A DNA stretch of 64,000 bases from Ferroplasma acidarmanus Fer1 (GCF_000152265.2 NC_021592.1:1860001-1924000), one strand, 5' to 3'; positions 38,086 through 47,289 are shown, numbered from the stretch's first letter. A program made the numbers and translations. The notes: generated by a model not told the origin, from the sequence alone.

Positions 38086-38522
38086 TTCTTTTCAGACATG
38101 CCTGCCAGAATTTTTAATAATACAGATATTGGGCCAGCCACATCACTGCTGTTCATCATTCTGACAATAGACATTAAACCGCCTGATTCCGGCTTTCCTG
38201 CATTGTTTATAGAATCACCGAGCCGATTCATAAGGCTTACCATCATATCCGGATCGAGCTTAGAAAGGAGGTCAAATATACTCATTACGTTGGTTAGTGA
38301 TTTCTTGGTTGTGTCAGAATTGAACTGTTCTGAAAATGTGTCTATTATGTACTTATAGTTTACAGACATGGCATTTACCAGGGTTAAAAATCCAGAATCA
38401 TTGAGACGTTTAATAGTTTTCAGTAAATTATTGAAGCTTTCCCTGTACTCATCCGGTATCATCGCAGGCAATTTATCTTCTTCCGTTTCAACATATTCTA
38501 TAGGCTTCGACATTTTAATCAT
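38082..38522 (-). CDS. DUF1641-family formate dehydrogenase partner
   Basis: 146 residues, all helical. NLLKTIKRLNDSGFLTLVNA near residue 33 and ESGGLMSIVRMMNSSDVAG near 113 are typical DUF1641 blocks; the second is the part usually quoted as the domain. In Bacillus the same pair (YjgC-YjgD type) is a formate dehydrogenase alpha subunit plus this small subunit. Overlaps fdhA by 8 nt and fdhD by 4 nt, so coexpressed. Its role is probably structural or in electron transfer. Confidence 0.85.
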   Translation of the reverse strand: MIKMSKPIEYVETEEDKLPAMIPDEYRESFNNLLKTIKRLNDSGFLTLVNAMSVNYKYIIDTFSEQFNSDTTKKSLTNVMSIFDLLSKLDPDMMVSLMNRLGDSINNAGKPESGGLMSIVRMMNSSDVAGPISVLLKILAGMSEKK

Positions 38523-41451
38523 CCGTTAACTTTGAGTAATCTTTCCTCTTCCATTTCTCACTGACAAGTATTCCAATCTGTGGTTCCGGCTTTCCGTACC
38601 TGGAATTGTTTGCAGGAAGCGGGCTCCCGCCATTTTTCTTCAGTTTTTCAATTTTCACAGGCAGTTCCTTGTAGGCAGGTGTATCTGAATCTGGATCCCT
38701 TGTGTATGATGTGAGCAGATTTACCGTTGCGTCATCAGATGCAGCATTCATTGGCATGTAAAGCTCATTGCCACTCACCCTTTCTGTAATCAATGCTCTG
38801 GCCTTTATGCTGCCCCACTTTGATGTGACCCTTACGAAATCTCCGGTTTGTATTTTATACTCAGCGGCAAGTTTTTCAGATATTTCCAGGAATGTGTCAG
38901 GAACCTTCTCCTTTATCCCTTCTGTTTTGAATGTTTCATTACCCTCATGGAAATGCTCCAGCATCCTGCCATTGTTAAGATGCAGCGGGTATTCTTCGGA
39001 GACTGTAAGTGGTGGCCTGTATGATAATGGATAAAGCCTTGCCTTTCCATCAGGGAAGTTGAATCTGTCTTCATAGAGGTACTCTGATCCTTCGCCGTTT
39101 TCTTTCATTGGCCACTGCAGGCTCTTGAATCCCTCAAGCCTCTCATATGATACTCCATGGAACATAGGAGATAATGATGCTGCCTCATCCATTATTTCGG
39201 ATGGGTGCTTATAGTTCCAGTCATAACCCAGGGATTTTGCAATTCCCTGTATAATTTCCCAATCTGGCTTTGTTTGTTCATATGGTTCCATAACCTGATA
39301 TATCCTCTGTATACGCCTTTCCGTGTTGGTGAATGTTCCTTCCTTTTCCAGACTTACAGTTGCAGGCAATACGACATCAGCATATTTTGCGGTTTCTGAG
39401 AAGAATACATCCTCTACTATAAGGAAATCAAGTTTTTCAAGGGAATCCCTGATCATATTGGAATCGGGCCCTGTTGATGCAATTTCCTGACCTACCACGT
39501 ACATTGCCTTGATTTTATCGTTATCTATATTCTCAATGCATGATACGTTGTCTATTCCGGGTTTAGTTGGCAACTCAGTATGCCATGCCTTTTCAAACTT
39601 CTTTATTACTTCTTTGTCCTTTATTGGCTGGTATCCCGGAAGGTATGTGGGCATTGCTCCAAAATCACTTGCTCCCTGGACGTTGTTGTGTCCTCTTAAT
39701 GGATACGCACCGGTGCCAGGCCTTCCGTAATTTCCTGTTAGAACAAGAAGGTTTGATATTGCTGTTGATTCATCTGATCCTGCAGAATGCTGGGTTATTC
39801 CCATTGCCCACAGTATGCACATGCTCTTTACGCTGTGTATCATTTCGGCAGTTTCGATAATTTGCTTCTCAGGAATTCCTGTTATGCTGGATGCATTTTC
39901 CAGTGTGAATGGCTCTAAACTCTTATAATACTCATCAAAGCCATTTACCCTCTTCTCAATAAATTCTCTGTCATGCCATCCCTGGTCTATTATATATTTT
40001 GATAGTGCAGATAGGAGTACTATATCAGTTCCCGGGGAGGGGTGAAGGTATATGTCAGCACGCTCAGCCATTTCATTTTTTCTTAAATCGGATACTATAA
40101 GTTTCTGGTGGTTTAATTTATGTGCCCTCTTTACCCTTGTTGCAAGTACCGGATGTGATTCTGCTGTATTTGCACCCACTATCATAACCAGTTCGGATTT
40201 GTATATATCCTGTATTGACCCTGCATCGCCGCCGTATCCCACAGTTCTCCACAGACCGGTTGTTGCTGGAGCCTGGCAGAATCTGGATGAGTTGTCCACA
40301 TTGTTATTGTGGAATATCTGCCTCGCCATTTTCTGGAGAAGGTATGATTCTTCGTTGGTTCCCTTGGATGACGCTATGAACATCAATGACTCATTGCCAT
40401 ACTTTTCACCTACCTTTTTCAGGCCTTTAGCAGCAAAGTCAATGGCTTCATCCCATGATGCCTGGACAAATTTTCCATTTTTCCTGATTAATGGATACTT
40501 AAGCCTCTCTTCGCTGTTAACAAAGCCCCATCCGAATTTGCCTTTAATACAGGTGGATATTCCGTTTGCAGGTGATTCAACCTCTGGCTGTACTTTTAAT
40601 ATTTTTCTCCCCTTGGTCCACATGGTGAAAGAACAGCCAACACCACAGTAGGTACATACTGTTTTTGTCTTCTTTATCTGTTCCTCCCTCATTTTAGCCT
40701 CTATGTTGCTAATTTTCATTATCATGCCATTTCCAACAGGCTTTTCAAGGTCTTTTCCAAACTCTATGAGGTTATACTTTGCTTTCCTGGTAAGTGAAGT
40801 GAAATACCCGGCTTCCTCAAGCATGGATTTTTCCATAAGTGCATTTACAGGGCATACTGTAACACAGTGCCCGCATGATACACACGAAGAATCATTAATT
40901 GCCTTATTGTCATCCCAGACAACCCTTGGCCTTTCCAGAGACCAGTCAATATGCAACGTTTCATTGACTTCCACATCCTGGCATGCCTCCACGCACCTGC
41001 CGCAGAGAATACACTGGTCCGGGTCATACCTGTAAAAAGGATTGGAATAATCTGGTTCGTATCCCTTGCTGGTAAAGGGATATTTCTGCCTTGTTACCTG
41101 CAAGGTATCAACAGCGCTATGCAATGCACAGTCACCGTTGTTATTTTCGCATACAGTGCAGTAAAGGTCATGGTTGTGCAATATTCTGTTCACAGCCTCG
41201 GTTTCCCTTGCTTTTACATCTGGAGAGTTAAACAGAACCTTCATGTTGTTTTTAGCTTGAGTGGTGCATGCACGGACATATTTTCCATCGGCATTGACTA
41301 TGCACGTATCACAGGATTCTATGGCTCCCAGTGCAGGATTGTAGCAGACATGCGGTATATCGATATTGTTATCCATCATTGCCTGCAATATTGTTTCCTC
41401 GCCCTTAATATTCAAAGGAATGCCATCAATAAAAATTTTTCCTGAAGACAT
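38515..41451 (-). CDS. fdhA: Formate dehydrogenase alpha subunit (Mo/W-bis-MGD)
   Basis: 978 residues. Order of domains: 2Fe-2S (C36, C47, C50, C62), His/Cys NuoG-like cluster (about H94-C108), two 4Fe-4S ferredoxin clusters (C147-C157 and C190-C200), then the molybdopterin domain with its own 4Fe-4S site (CTYCGVGC at C266-C273, plus C301). The metal ligand is C392 in SRFCQAPATTGL. Classical FDHs have His after this Cys/Sec; here it is Gln, as in the Bacillus YjgC-type group. Cytoplasmic: no twin-arginine signal. Formate oxidation is inferred from the fdhD and DUF1641 neighbours. Confidence 0.92.
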   Translation of the reverse strand: MSSGKIFIDGIPLNIKGEETILQAMMDNNIDIPHVCYNPALGAIESCDTCIVNADGKYVRACTTQAKNNMKVLFNSPDVKARETEAVNRILHNHDLYCTVCENNNGDCALHSAVDTLQVTRQKYPFTSKGYEPDYSNPFYRYDPDQCILCGRCVEACQDVEVNETLHIDWSLERPRVVWDDNKAINDSSCVSCGHCVTVCPVNALMEKSMLEEAGYFTSLTRKAKYNLIEFGKDLEKPVGNGMIMKISNIEAKMREEQIKKTKTVCTYCGVGCSFTMWTKGRKILKVQPEVESPANGISTCIKGKFGWGFVNSEERLKYPLIRKNGKFVQASWDEAIDFAAKGLKKVGEKYGNESLMFIASSKGTNEESYLLQKMARQIFHNNNVDNSSRFCQAPATTGLWRTVGYGGDAGSIQDIYKSELVMIVGANTAESHPVLATRVKRAHKLNHQKLIVSDLRKNEMAERADIYLHPSPGTDIVLLSALSKYIIDQGWHDREFIEKRVNGFDEYYKSLEPFTLENASSITGIPEKQIIETAEMIHSVKSMCILWAMGITQHSAGSDESTAISNLLVLTGNYGRPGTGAYPLRGHNNVQGASDFGAMPTYLPGYQPIKDKEVIKKFEKAWHTELPTKPGIDNVSCIENIDNDKIKAMYVVGQEIASTGPDSNMIRDSLEKLDFLIVEDVFFSETAKYADVVLPATVSLEKEGTFTNTERRIQRIYQVMEPYEQTKPDWEIIQGIAKSLGYDWNYKHPSEIMDEAASLSPMFHGVSYERLEGFKSLQWPMKENGEGSEYLYEDRFNFPDGKARLYPLSYRPPLTVSEEYPLHLNNGRMLEHFHEGNETFKTEGIKEKVPDTFLEISEKLAAEYKIQTGDFVRVTSKWGSIKARALITERVSGNELYMPMNAASDDATVNLLTSYTRDPDSDTPAYKELPVKIEKLKKNGGSPLPANNSRYGKPEPQIGILVSEKWKRKDYSKLTDD

Positions 41452-41519
41452 GTATAAAACAGTATGAATAGGTATTTGTCCGTAATGTAGTCAAATGTAT
41501 ATCAATAAGATTATATTTA

Positions 41520-42122
41520 ATGAAAGCGTATTTACGTATGGTAGTATTTGCTGCTTTGCCACCGTTGGCAATCGGATTCTTTGGCCTTGGAATAGGCTAT
41601 TTTGTGTTTGGCGGATCCACTTTTTTCAGGTTCCCCAGGGAGAACAATGAAAATATAAACCATGCAATGGGTCTCTGGGGAATATTTATGCCTGGATTTA
41701 TGCAGTTTATTGCGGGAACATATATATTCCTCGGATTGACCATATTTCCGGCGTTCAGATCTACACCGATTCTGTATATGGCTGGACTTGCGTTTACATC
41801 TTATGGTGTACACTGGTTTGCACTGGGATACAACAAATATAAGGGTGCGGATACAACAGTGGATGGGTTTATGGCAGTTGGATTCCTCTGGATTTCCATA
41901 ATAGGAGCAGTGGTTTTCGGACTTGGCCATGATATCCCCGTGACAATACTGTTCATATTGCTGGCACTGGTATATATCAACGATATACCTGCAAGTCTTT
42001 TCCATTCTCCAGTATGGGAGAGGGGAAAGGCATTGTTCCAGCTTATAACAGGAACATGGTTAATGTACCTTACATTTGCCGCAACACTTAATTTTGCACT
42101 GGGATACCATTTATTCCTGTGA
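41520..42122 (+). CDS. GPR1/FUN34/YaaH-like membrane protein
   Basis: 200 residues, six hydrophobic helices. FMQFIAGTYIFLGLTIFPAF then LAFTSYGVHWFALGY resembles the central block of acetate/succinate transporters (YaaH/SatP), but the N-terminal NPAPLG motif of that family is absent, so the assignment is partial. Divergent from fdhA (68 bp apart) and followed by mobB; a role in formate or other small-acid uptake for the dehydrogenase is plausible but is inference from position. Confidence 0.65.
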   Translation: MKAYLRMVVFAALPPLAIGFFGLGIGYFVFGGSTFFRFPRENNENINHAMGLWGIFMPGFMQFIAGTYIFLGLTIFPAFRSTPILYMAGLAFTSYGVHWFALGYNKYKGADTTVDGFMAVGFLWISIIGAVVFGLGHDIPVTILFILLALVYINDIPASLFHSPVWERGKALFQLITGTWLMYLTFAATLNFALGYHLFL

Positions 42123-42154
42123 TAAAATTTTATATTTTTAATTAATAAGGAAAT

Positions 42155-42613
42155 ATGAAAATTTTCTCTTTTTTTGGTTCATCATCTTCTGGAAAGACTA
42201 CTATAATTGCTAACATTATTTCCGAACTGTCGGGAAGCATGAAAATAGGGTATATCAAAAATATTCCACATGATAATATTTCACTGGATACCGAATATAA
42301 AGATACGTGGAAGATGGAGAATGCTGGAGCCTACAGAATTTACGGGTTAGCACCGTCAAGAACATATAGTATGGTTGAGAAAGAAACCAGCACTGATGAA
42401 ATTATAGAAAAAGAAAATGATGTTGATATTTTCATTATTGAGGGTTTCAAGGCATTCGACAAATCAATTAAATTTCTTGTCCTGGGCAGTGAAGATTACC
42501 TTGCAATAAAGCATGATTATACGATAACAGCTACAAACAGAACCTATGAAGGTGAATCCATAAAGTATCCGGAGGAGTTTAATAAAATTATTTCAATATT
42601 AAGGGCACCTTAG
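42155..42613 (+). CDS. mobB: Molybdopterin-guanine dinucleotide adaptor MobB
   Basis: 152 residues. P-loop FFGSSSSGKTTIIANI at residues 6-21 and IFIIEGFKAFDKS (Walker B region) match the MobB family, a GTP-binding partner of MobA in making bis-MGD. The length is normal. Lies 32 bp after the membrane-protein gene and its 3' end overlaps the convergent mobA by 15 nt. Confidence 0.85.
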   Translation: MKIFSFFGSSSSGKTTIIANIISELSGSMKIGYIKNIPHDNISLDTEYKDTWKMENAGAYRIYGLAPSRTYSMVEKETSTDEIIEKENDVDIFIIEGFKAFDKSIKFLVLGSEDYLAIKHDYTITATNRTYEGESIKYPEEFNKIISILRAP

Positions 42614-43144
42614 ATTTTTTCTTGCATCTATAAGGTCTTCCTCTGTATTTATGCTCTTTAGTTTTTCTTGATCACCTTCTATGAATAGCATACTGTATTC
42701 ATCCATGAATTTTCTTATGCTTCCGTTACCCTCCTTTCTGTATTTTAACATAGGTTGCTCCACATCCCTAGAGTATACTGCAAAGAGGGGTTGATAAAAA
42801 TTACCTGACTTATATGCCACGCTATTTCCTTTATAATTATCAAAGATATTCTCGATACTTTTTTTGTCTATATATGGCATATCACCGCCTATTGCAAGAA
42901 ATTCATGGTACTTTTCAAGGCAATAGAGAATTGAATCAAATAGTATGCCATTGGTATCGTCTTCTTCTGTTACTGCAAATTTTGATTTAAGTGAAAAATT
43001 TTTTGTGAATAGTATTATATTACTGAAACGCCCTGTTTCAGATAGTATTCTGGAAATACGATCTATCATTTTCTCCCCGCATAATTCCATGTTGTGCTTG
43101 TTTTGAAGTCTCTGGCTATTTTTAGCAAATATTATGGCAATCAT
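42599..43144 (-). CDS. mobA: Molybdenum cofactor guanylyltransferase MobA
   Basis: 181 residues, nucleotidyltransferase fold. IAIIFAKNSQRLQNKHNMEL is a degenerate form of the usual LAGGxSxRMGxDK loop (the glycines are missing), while AIGGDMPYIDK carries the conserved acidic motif. It would transfer GMP to molybdopterin to form the MGD cofactor of FdhA. Overlaps the upstream moeA stop by 4 nt. The altered loop is odd but the gene context is strong. Confidence 0.8.
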   Translation of the reverse strand: MIAIIFAKNSQRLQNKHNMELCGEKMIDRISRILSETGRFSNIILFTKNFSLKSKFAVTEEDDTNGILFDSILYCLEKYHEFLAIGGDMPYIDKKSIENIFDNYKGNSVAYKSGNFYQPLFAVYSRDVEQPMLKYRKEGNGSIRKFMDEYSMLFIEGDQEKLKSINTEEDLIDARKNLRCP

Positions 43145-44895
43145 GTCGTTTTGCCAGCAATTGAGTTAAAAGCATCTTTCAATTCATTAAACTTTGTGCT
43201 GTTTTTATTGATATAGACATGGAACGTTATTTTTCCGTTCTCAACGAATTTTAATGAGTACAGTTCCGCATATTCCCTATAGGTAATTCCGGCACCACAG
43301 CGACCATTCTTAATGTAATCACATATTATTTCAGGCTTGTCAAGGTATGTAGTATCCATGCCTTCAGCTAAGGAAAGAGATTTTTCGTAAAGCCCGGAAC
43401 CACGGTATGGAACAGCTATTGTAGTGTAATTTTCTTCAGAGTATGCAATGCCATAGGGGATTTCTATGGTTATAGATGAGTCATAGTTCTTATTATCTGG
43501 CAACTCTTCATAGTTCCAGAGGTAAACATCAGCATCTGCATTTTCCATGGAACGCTTTATTTCATTGAATCCAGATTCCACAAAGGTTGATATACTGGAT
43601 ATGGGGGATGGAAGTTTTTCCATTGCAGGAAGATACTGACCATATATTAGTATGGATGGAATATTCCCTGTAAACAGTTTAACATTTATTCTGGAATTAA
43701 TATCCATAAAAGAGGTCTTTGAATCTATAATGGAATAGCCGGTAGCCTTGCTTATTCTTGATATTGAACCAGAGTTTCCCGGTACCTGATAGGCTTTATA
43801 AGTTTCACCATGTTTTACAAGTTTTATCAGCAATAGGTCGGTATTTCCCTGATGCAATTCAAAGCGCTGCCCTGTTATTGCGTCAACTGAAACCTCTGAA
43901 AATTCATAGCCTGTTTTCCTGAATAGGTTCGGTATGACCAGAGAATAAAGTATCATCATGGATGAAACAGGAAATCCGGGGAGGCCAAACATTATTTTCT
44001 CACCGGACATGGCAAAAATTGCAGGTTTTCCGGGCTTTACCCTTATTCCGTGGAATATAATGCCTGGAGTTTTATCTCCAAGTATCTTGTATACCATATC
44101 GTGGTCTCCTGCTGATGTGCTCCCAATGGTAAGTGTAACATCGTTCTCTTCTATTGATCTATCGATTGCACTTTTGATTTTATCATAATTATCCTCAATA
44201 ATTCCATAATCATTTACATTGAAAGCAGGGTATTTAGAAAGTTCAGCCTTAATGGAAAGGCTGTTTGATTCGTATATTTTTCCTTCCTTATATGGAGTTC
44301 CTGGATAAAGCAGCTCATTTCCTGTTGACACAATTCCAATATTGAGTTTTCTTTTTACCTTTATATTGCCAATTCCGGTAGAGGCAAGAACCGCTATGTT
44401 TCTGGGGTCAATCATAGAATTGCTATCCAGTAGCTTCTCTCCCTTAGTCACATCTATGCCAGCATTGGAAAGCTCATTGAACCGGTTCACCTGCTGGAAA
44501 AATTGTATTGCATTTCCTTCTTGCTTTGTATCCTCAAATGGCACCATGGCATCGGCACCAACAGGTATTACGCCGCCGGTAGGAACCTTAATACATTTGC
44601 CACTTCCTGGAAATTCCACTGCCTTTTCACCTATATTTGTTTCTCCCGCAAGTTTTAAGCTTACAGGAGAATCATAGGATGCTCCTTTTATGTCACTTGC
44701 TATAATAGCATAGCCATCAACCTGGGACCTTGAGAACAGTGGAAGGTTATTATTGCTGAATATGGTTTCAGCTGAAATCCTTCCTGTGGCATTGTAAAGC
44801 GGTATTTCCTCTGCATCCTTTAATTCTGCCATATTATTTTTTACTATTTCCAGTGCATCCTGGAATTTTGTCAAATCATGAAATATTAATCCCAT
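43141..44895 (-). CDS. moeA: MoeA with C-terminal binding-protein-like domain
   Basis: 584 residues. Residues 1-400 are MoeA (molybdate or tungstate insertion into adenylated molybdopterin): SRSQVDGYAI, GGVIPVGADAMVPFEDT, GSTSAGDHDMVYK, and PGKPAIFAMSGEK followed by FGLPGFPVSS. Residues about 410-584 form an extra domain resembling a periplasmic-binding or LysR-type ligand domain, a fusion known in archaea and some bacteria, perhaps sensing molybdate or the cofactor. Start overlaps the upstream moeA by 10 nt and the stop overlaps mobA by 4 nt. Confidence 0.9.
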   Translation of the reverse strand: MGLIFHDLTKFQDALEIVKNNMAELKDAEEIPLYNATGRISAETIFSNNNLPLFSRSQVDGYAIIASDIKGASYDSPVSLKLAGETNIGEKAVEFPGSGKCIKVPTGGVIPVGADAMVPFEDTKQEGNAIQFFQQVNRFNELSNAGIDVTKGEKLLDSNSMIDPRNIAVLASTGIGNIKVKRKLNIGIVSTGNELLYPGTPYKEGKIYESNSLSIKAELSKYPAFNVNDYGIIEDNYDKIKSAIDRSIEENDVTLTIGSTSAGDHDMVYKILGDKTPGIIFHGIRVKPGKPAIFAMSGEKIMFGLPGFPVSSMMILYSLVIPNLFRKTGYEFSEVSVDAITGQRFELHQGNTDLLLIKLVKHGETYKAYQVPGNSGSISRISKATGYSIIDSKTSFMDINSRINVKLFTGNIPSILIYGQYLPAMEKLPSPISSISTFVESGFNEIKRSMENADADVYLWNYEELPDNKNYDSSITIEIPYGIAYSEENYTTIAVPYRGSGLYEKSLSLAEGMDTTYLDKPEIICDYIKNGRCGAGITYREYAELYSLKFVENGKITFHVYINKNSTKFNELKDAFNSIAGKTT

Positions 44896-46115
44896 TTTAT
44901 ATCACCTATTACATAAATATTGACCCTTGAACCCTCGGGAATCCCTTCCAGATTCTCGTCTATTTTTATTATTGAATTGCCTTTAATAATGGCTGTAAGA
45001 TTGCCTGAAACTTTTGTGTTCAATGGTATAGAGTGCAATTCCCCATCTATTGCATAACTCCTTGCAATCTGAAATGTGGTAAACCCTGCCCTGTTATGTA
45101 TGCTTTTATCAAGTATTGAACTGGCTCTATGTATATAGTTTACCCCGTATATATTTTTTATATAGCTATCAACAAATATCATGGATGATAGAAGGGCAGC
45201 AACTGGAAGCCCGGAAACCGATAATACAGGTCTATTTTTTATGTTAAACAACCCTATTGTCCTTCCGGGCTTTATGGATACGCCCGAGAATAGCATTTTT
45301 CCTTCACCAGAGAGTGCATCGGTGGTCATATCCCTCCTTCCCAGGCTACTTCCTCCTGTGACTATGAGTATATGGCATTTTTCTATCATGGAACGTACAG
45401 CTACAGCTATTGATGGCTTATCGTCATCCACTATGCCCCCATCTATTGTTTCTGTAAAGCTGCTGGTATAAAATGTTCTTAGAAGCATGCCGGTTGAGTT
45501 TTCTATCTGTTTATTTATAAGTTCCTTTCCGGTATTTATAATGCCTATTGAGATATTGCCATAGACATTTACCTCAGAAATGCCGCTAGATTTCAGGGCC
45601 GCCAGGTTCTGTGGATATATCAAGCTATTTTTACCCAGTATTGTATCTCCTATATTTAAATCCTCACCTGCAGGTGCGACGTTTTCTCCCGAGTTTACTG
45701 AAGAATAGACATAGATGTAATTTCCAATTACTTCGCAATTTTCTGCCCTTGCGACAGCATCACTGCCTTCAGGCATTATGGAACCGGTATAGATTTCTAT
45801 GCATGTCCCATCTTTTACTATTTCTTCTGGAGTATCCCCTGCGGCAATAGTCCCTTTCAGTACCAGTTTAACCGGATTTGCCGGTGTAGCATTTAAGGTA
45901 TCTGTTGATTTTAATGCATATCCATCCATTGCGGATTTATTTTTATCAGGGATATTTACAGTGGTTATTATTTCCCCGGATGAAATTTTTCCACTTGCAC
46001 TATCGAGAGGAAGTTGAATAGAATCAGGATAGGTCCACTTTTCACCCTTGAAAGTGGAAAGTGCAGTGTTATATGGTAATAAACTGTCGAATCCCTTCAT
46101 AGTGTGTTTTGCCAT
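44886..46115 (-). CDS. moeA: MoeA molybdopterin molybdenumtransferase
   Basis: 409 residues, normal MoeA length. Blocks: KSAMDGYALKS (the catalytic region), GSIMPEGSDAVARAENCEV, GENVAPAGEDL, VTGGSSLGRRDMT and SIKPGRTIGLFNI. First gene of a moeA-moeA-mobA operon. Two MoeA paralogues are common in archaea and may separate molybdate and tungstate insertion; which is which cannot be read from the sequence. Confidence 0.9.
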   Translation of the reverse strand: MAKHTMKGFDSLLPYNTALSTFKGEKWTYPDSIQLPLDSASGKISSGEIITTVNIPDKNKSAMDGYALKSTDTLNATPANPVKLVLKGTIAAGDTPEEIVKDGTCIEIYTGSIMPEGSDAVARAENCEVIGNYIYVYSSVNSGENVAPAGEDLNIGDTILGKNSLIYPQNLAALKSSGISEVNVYGNISIGIINTGKELINKQIENSTGMLLRTFYTSSFTETIDGGIVDDDKPSIAVAVRSMIEKCHILIVTGGSSLGRRDMTTDALSGEGKMLFSGVSIKPGRTIGLFNIKNRPVLSVSGLPVAALLSSMIFVDSYIKNIYGVNYIHRASSILDKSIHNRAGFTTFQIARSYAIDGELHSIPLNTKVSGNLTAIIKGNSIIKIDENLEGIPEGSRVNIYVIGDIKWD

Positions 46116-46414
46116 GGTTTTCCTATTGTTATCGATTGATTGTATTAATTTTTATTGAAACCATCAGTGCCAAAAATAATGGTAATACTTTTGCATTTTT
46201 TCAGCAACCCTGCAATTTTGATAATAATGAACTATCAGTTTTTACCAGATATTGAAATTCATCAATTACAAATACTAATTATTCTTTTAGTGATTTATTA
46301 CATAAATATTTAAATAGAGGAACAAATTGTTCAGTGAATTTTTGCTTAAAACGTAGTCGTCAAAATTACTTAATAGTTTAGAGAACCTATTAAATTATAT
46401 CTTTGTCGATTATT
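46116..46414. other. Intergenic, nothing recognised
   Basis: Upstream of the moeA operon. Very AT-rich; TATAAATATTTAAATAG-like stretches near 46305-46318 may serve as promoter elements. No gene or repeat recognised. Confidence 0.5.
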
Positions 46415-46576
46415 TCACATTGTAAATATTATTCCATCATGATTGTTCATAAATTGTTTCAATAGTTCAGTTTTGCCAACACGTCGCCTACCATAAATTA
46501 CTATAAATTCTGCTTTGCCGCTGTCATACCGGTCATTTAACGCTTTTAATTCATTTATTCTATCAATGAATATCAT
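46415..46576 (-). pseudogene. N-terminal fragment of an archaeal AAA ATPase
   Basis: From ATG 46576 the minus strand reads IDRINELKALNDRYDS then IVIYGRRRVGKTELLKQF, the start and Walker A of the same ATPase family as the gene at 11507 (YGRRRIGKTELI). A TGA stops it after 53 codons where the full protein is about 450 residues. No continuation is found in other frames, so the gene was truncated by a deletion. Confidence 0.8.
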
Positions 46577-46724
46577 ATACTTGAAAGTATATTACTTGAA
46601 AGTATACTAAAATGTTTATGAACTTAGGCACTCTAAAATATAAATTGAGGTTTATTGTTTAGACAATAGTGATAGATATATATTAGATAATGAATTGAAA
46701 AATTACCTTAAAAATTGCGGCAAA

Positions 46725-46732
46725 GTTTATAT
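46725..46732 (+). promoter_or_regulatory. TATA box of candidate small RNA
   Basis: GTTTATAT, about 27-30 nt upstream of the structured segment starting near 46757, with no protein start nearby. Confidence 0.35.
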
Positions 46733-46756
46733 CGGGCTAATTAATGTTTTATTAAC

Positions 46757-46831
46757 AGGTAAGACAGACTGGTCAAGTGTACCTTGAGGTGCGCAGAGAA
46801 AGTACCAGCCTGCACTGGTCTATTCTTTTTT
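46757..46831 (+). ncRNA. Candidate small structured RNA
   Basis: A ~75-nt segment, more G+C rich than its surroundings, lies between a TATA box (46725-46732) and a T-run (TTCTTTTTTCTTT, 46823-46835). The ends AGACTGGT (46766-46773) and ACTGGTCT (46813-46820) pair over 8 bp with two G-U wobbles, closing a stem; inside, short GTAC and CCAG/CTGG complementarities could fold further. There is no open frame. The RNA class is unknown; no box C/D or H/ACA signature was recognised. Confidence 0.4.
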
Positions 46832-46834
46832 CTT

Positions 46835-47053
46835 TCATAAATCTATACAGTATTGTGGGAATTTATTATTGTCGATTAATTCTATATAATATGGATCACT
46901 ATTATTGAGTTTATCAGTAATAAGTAATGATATTATTAAAACTCTGGAACTCCTCTCTGATAACCCTAAGTCACTGCTTTCGCCAATGTAGACATATTTT
47001 TTTGTCACCTCTATACCCTCCGTGGTGAAGTATATTGAATAGTCTGTATACAA
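46835..47053 (-). pseudogene. DUF3800-like N-terminal remnant
   Basis: 72 codons with VTKKYVYIGESSDLGLSERS followed by SRVLIISLLIT. This resembles the start of DUF3800 proteins (normally YxxxDESGDxG then a strand), which are RNase H-like and often associated with mobile elements and defence. The expected DESG is changed to GESS and the rest of the ~200-residue protein is missing. A short uncharacterised gene is the alternative. Confidence 0.45.
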
Positions 47054-47079
47054 TTATTCGAGCGCCCCATCTCAATAAG

Positions 47080-47250
47080 TTATTGTATGTCTTCAGGTCT
47101 TATTAACCATTTTTTGTAGACTCTGAATGCATATAAATAAATTATTGCCTTTTTCGCTATTGCACACAAGCCGTTATATTTGGCAACTCCAGTCTCTATA
47201 TATTGCAATAGATCGAAAATATTAAGGCACTTTAGTACATTGTTTATTAC
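47080..47250 (-). pseudogene. C-terminal fragment of an unknown protein
   Basis: The minus strand is open for 57 codons from a stop at 47251 to TAA 47080, has no start codon, and gives a protein-like sequence (VAKYNGLCAIAKKAIIYLYA then KWLIRPEDIQ). No family recognised. It lies between the IS256-type end and the DUF3800-like remnant, so it is probably another eroded gene tail. Confidence 0.35.
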
Positions 47251-47289
47251 CTAATAATGTTATTACTTTAATGATTTCAGATAGTGTAA

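Noticed and set aside
40052-40651. 199-codon plus-strand frame inside fdhA
   Set aside because: Antisense shadow of the molybdopterin domain, whose motifs are intact on the minus strand.
41532-42005. 157-codon minus-strand frame
   Set aside because: It lies wholly inside the membrane-protein gene at 41520-42122, has cysteine/serine/histidine-rich composition typical of an antisense shadow, and no promoter.
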